A stretch of DNA of 14,399 nucleotides, taken from assembly GCA_022360075.1 (NCBI GenBank), contig JAKSDN010001513.1:1-14399 (forward strand). The letters are read 5' to 3'. The position numbers and the translations under genes were made by a program. Shown here piece after piece: positions 12,599 to 14,399 of this stretch (position 1 is its first letter; every line of letters begins with the position of its first letter). The notes under the pieces are model-generated. The model was not told the DNA's origin, did no database searches, and saw only the letters and a list, made by a program, of their open reading frames with translations. Source of the stretch: Kiloniellales bacterium. GTDB taxonomy: Bacteria; Pseudomonadota; Alphaproteobacteria; Kiloniellales; JAKSDN01.

Positions 12599-13063
12599 TC
12601 AGGCCGCGTGGCTGGTCGTCGATTCGGTGAGGAGGGCGTAGACGGCGTCGGCGCGGTCGCTGCCGCGCAGCTTCTCGCAGATCGCGGGATCGCGCAGGAG
12701 GCGCGAGACCCGCGCCAGGGCCTTGAGGTGGTCGGCACCGGCGGTCTCCGGCGCCAGAAGCAGGCAGATCAGATCGACCGGCTGCTCATCGATGGCATCG
12801 AAGTCGATCGGCTTGTCCAAACGGGCGAAAAGACCGTGGAGCCGCTCCAGCCCCGGAAGCTTGCCGTGCGGAATCGCGATGCCGTTGCCGACTCCGGTGG
12901 TCCCGAGTCGCTCGCGCTCGACCAAAACCTCGAAAATGGATCGCTCGGCCTGGCCGGTCAGCTCCGCGGCGCGCTTGGATAGTTCCTGCAAGGCCTGCTT
13001 TTTGCTGGTAACGCGTAAATTCGCGATGACGCCCTCTGGGCTGATCATTTCAGATATCTCCAT
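12599..13063 (-). CDS. ptsN: PtsN, nitrogen-regulatory EIIA (EIIA-Ntr)
   Basis: A 154-aa cytoplasmic phosphotransferase protein of the PTS-Ntr chain, which receives phosphate from NPr and regulates potassium transport, carbon/nitrogen balance and stress responses through protein contacts. The phosphorylated His is His66 in the family motif TTGVGNGIAIPHGKL (55-69). Other landmarks are SKKQALQELSKRAAELTG (20-37), ILVERE-like FEVLVERERLG (44-54), DFDAIDEQPVDLICLLLAP (about 87-105) and the C-terminal helix KALARVSRLLRD. Length is normal. It follows hpf by 23 bases on the same strand, and rpoN lies upstream, the classical rpoN-hpf-ptsN order. An AAGG stretch precedes the ATG as a modest ribosome binding site. 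Confidence 0.95.
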   Translation of the reverse strand: MEISEMISPEGVIANLRVTSKKQALQELSKRAAELTGQAERSIFEVLVERERLGTTGVGNGIAIPHGKLPGLERLHGLFARLDKPIDFDAIDEQPVDLICLLLAPETAGADHLKALARVSRLLRDPAICEKLRGSDRADAVYALLTESTTSHAA

Positions 13064-13086
13064 GACAAACCTTTAGTGGCCGTCGC

Positions 13087-13665
13087 TTACGCGCTGCGAT
13101 TGCCGCGCGGATCGACCCAGCCGATGGTCCCATCGTCGCGTCGATAGATCATGTTGAGGCCGCCGTGTGCGTCGTTGCGGAACATCATGGCCGGCAGCTC
13201 CGCCAGATCCATGCGCATGACCGCCTCGCTGACGGTAAGGCTCGGAATCTCCGTCACCATTTCCGCCACCACCGCCGGTCCCGCTTCTTCCGATTCCGCC
13301 TCCGCCCCGTCCTCGGCAGCGAGGATGTATTGCTGGGCGGAGAGGGTTTCATGCTCGTTGCCCGGCTCCTTGTGATGATCGCGCAGGCGACGCTTGTGCC
13401 GCCGCAGCCGTTTGGACAGGCGGTCCAACGCCGAATCGCAGGCCCGGTAGGGGTCGTCGGCGTCGCCCTGCGCGGCAAGCTGGATGTGCCGGCCGACATG
13501 GGCGGAGACCGTGGCGCGATAGAGGTGTGCCTCGCGTGACACCGTCACGTGAGCCTCGATCACGTTGCCGAAATACTTGCTGAGAGTTCGCTCGAGGCTG
13601 TCTTCGATATGGGATCGAAGCGCATCGCCAACGTCGAGCTGTTTCCCTTTGACGGAGAGCTGCAT
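13087..13665 (-). CDS. hpf: Long-form ribosome hibernation promoting factor (HPF/RaiA family)
   Basis: A 192-aa protein that inactivates ribosomes in stationary phase by forming 100S dimers. The N-terminal S30AE domain (1 to about 98) contains MQLSVKGKQLDVGDALRSHI, HVTVSREAHLYRATVSAHVG and the basic helix DRLSKRLRRHKRRLRDHH that contacts 16S rRNA. An Ala/Glu-rich linker (about 105-135) leads to the C-terminal dimerisation domain (about 137-192) with VSEAVMRMDLAELPAMMFRN and MIYRRDDGTIGWVDP. Having both domains marks it as the long form. A sigma-70-type promoter lies about 90 bases upstream, so it can be expressed independently of rpoN. The ribosome binding site is weak. It precedes ptsN by 23 bases. 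Confidence 0.95.
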   Translation of the reverse strand: MQLSVKGKQLDVGDALRSHIEDSLERTLSKYFGNVIEAHVTVSREAHLYRATVSAHVGRHIQLAAQGDADDPYRACDSALDRLSKRLRRHKRRLRDHHKEPGNEHETLSAQQYILAAEDGAEAESEEAGPAVVAEMVTEIPSLTVSEAVMRMDLAELPAMMFRNDAHGGLNMIYRRDDGTIGWVDPRGNRSA

Positions 13666-13751
13666 TCTCGACGGTTTGTTGGATCCTGTCGGGGCCCGGT
13701 TCTGGGCCGGCGTCGCTCTTCGGGCTGGTTCCCGATCCTCAGAGCGCGCGC

Positions 13752-13780
13752 ACCTTAGTGACGGCCCAGGGGGCTGTCAA
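13752..13780 (-). promoter_or_regulatory. Candidate sigma-70 promoter of hpf-ptsN
   Basis: On the minus strand a perfect -35 TTGACA (13780-13775) is separated by exactly 17 bases from TAAGGT (13757-13752), a moderate -10. The predicted start near 13745 leaves an 80-base leader before hpf. The rest of the 13666-13939 gap shows only a small CGCTC-TTT-GAGCG hairpin (13848-13860) and an A+T-rich patch (about 13875-13905) that could end the rpoN transcript. Confidence 0.6.
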
Positions 13781-13939
13781 TAGCGCTACGAGGGGCAGGG
13801 TTTTCTCGCCTCGAAGCGCGTCTCGTGCGAGGAATTGGGCCCGCCTACGCTCTTTGAGCGCCGGTCGTTTGGTGGAATATTCAGGAAAAACAGTTAATTA
13901 GGAGAAGCCATCCAACCACTTGGATGTGTGCGTCCGGTC

Positions 13940-14399
13940 TCACAGCCGCGCCGACTTCAACCGGCGTCGCTGGACGGACGAGGGGATCTTCATGCTTTCG
14001 CGGTATTTTGCGACAGTGCGCCGCGCAATCTCGATTCCCTCGTTCTGGAGGAGCTCGACGATCGTGTCGTCGGACAGGACCTTGTCGGCGTTTTCTGCGT
14101 CGATCAGGCTGCGAATTCGATGCCGGACGGCCTCCGCCGAATGGGTGCCGCCATCGGTGCCGGCGATCGCCGAGGTGAAGAAGTACTTGAGCTCGTAGGT
14201 GCCGCGCGGCGTCGCGATGAATTTGTTCGAGGTGACGCGACTGACGGTCGATTCGTGCATCTCGATCGCCTCGGCGTCGTCACGCAGCGTCAGGGGCGCA
14301 GGTGCTGTACGCCTTGGCGGAAAAAGGCGTCCTGCAGCTTGGCGATCTCGGTCGCGCCCTTGAGGATCGTGGTCGCCCGCTGGTGCAGCGACTTGACCA
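13940..14399 (-). pseudogene. rpoN: rpoN, sigma-54 factor, C-terminal part, interrupted by a one-base frameshift
   Basis: This is the C-terminal third of RNA polymerase sigma-54, which with AAA+ activators transcribes nitrogen, motility and stress genes. From 14397 downward the frame reads VKSLHQRATTILKGATEIA, then KLQDAFFRQGVQHLRP, and then meets TGA at 14292-14290. The family sequence (LRPLTLRD-AEAI-MHESTVSRVTSNK) resumes in the next frame, so one C is missing from the run at 14293-14296 (seen as GGGG on the plus strand). The second frame continues to 13940 with MHESTVSRVTSNKFIATPRG, ELKYFFTSAI and the DNA -24-binding RpoN box RRTVAKYRE. A few residues upstream of the shift also differ from what I expect (KGAT for KVAT, RDDAEAI for RD-AEAI with a hydrophobic residue). 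It could be a real pseudogene, a phase-variable tract or a sequencing error. The N-terminal part lies beyond the window. Confidence 0.85.

Overview
The window is high-GC chromosomal DNA from an alphaproteobacterium, most likely a Rhodospirillales-type lineage. The basis is the divergent znuA / zur-znuC-znuB zinc locus, the linked rpoN-hpf-ptsN order, the Hsp20-DUF1150 pair, and two kinds of palindromic intergenic repeat I associate with this class. No rRNA, tRNA, CRISPR array, transposase or phage gene was found. Placement below class level is inference.

Layout. (1) 1-2660: high-affinity zinc import. A 5' znuA fragment on the minus strand faces overlapping zur, znuC and znuB on the plus strand, with a Zur-box-like palindrome between them. 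(2) 2661-2896: gene-free, holding a large 55-nt-arm inverted repeat. (3) 2897-9615: seven closely packed minus-strand genes. In transcription order they are a secreted RT0821/Lpp0805-type surface protein, a Ser/Thr protein kinase with a transmembrane segment and a right-handed beta-helix ectodomain, an FHA protein, a MotA/TolQ/ExbB-type channel protein, a membrane-anchored VWA protein, a second FHA protein and a second membrane-anchored VWA protein. (4) 9616-9977: an A+T-richer divergent spacer with a direct repeat spaced exactly 100 bp. (5) 9978-10608: a small zinc-ribbon protein and an unrecognised 87-aa protein. (6) 10641-11504: an exported SUMF1/FGE-domain protein on the minus strand, followed by a near-perfect hairpin repeat. 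(7) 11675-12541: an Hsp20 gene behind a plausible heat-shock promoter and a ROSE-like RNA thermometer, then DUF1150. (8) 12599-14399, minus strand: ptsN, hpf and the 3' part of rpoN, which carries an apparent single-base frameshift.

The most interesting part is the seven-gene cluster. Both VWA proteins begin with a short basic stretch and one transmembrane helix carrying an Asp in an S-A-L-D motif, as in MotB/ExbD/ZorB stator subunits. Each continues into a coiled coil and a VWA domain rather than a peptidoglycan-binding OmpA domain. Next to a four-helix MotA/ExbB-type channel, this suggests an ion-driven envelope machine whose moving part is a VWA domain. The kinase and two FHA proteins suggest phospho-threonine control on the cytoplasmic side; the beta-helix ectodomain and secreted surface protein suggest a periplasmic or wall input. 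The domain calls come from the sequence; the assembled model is inference.
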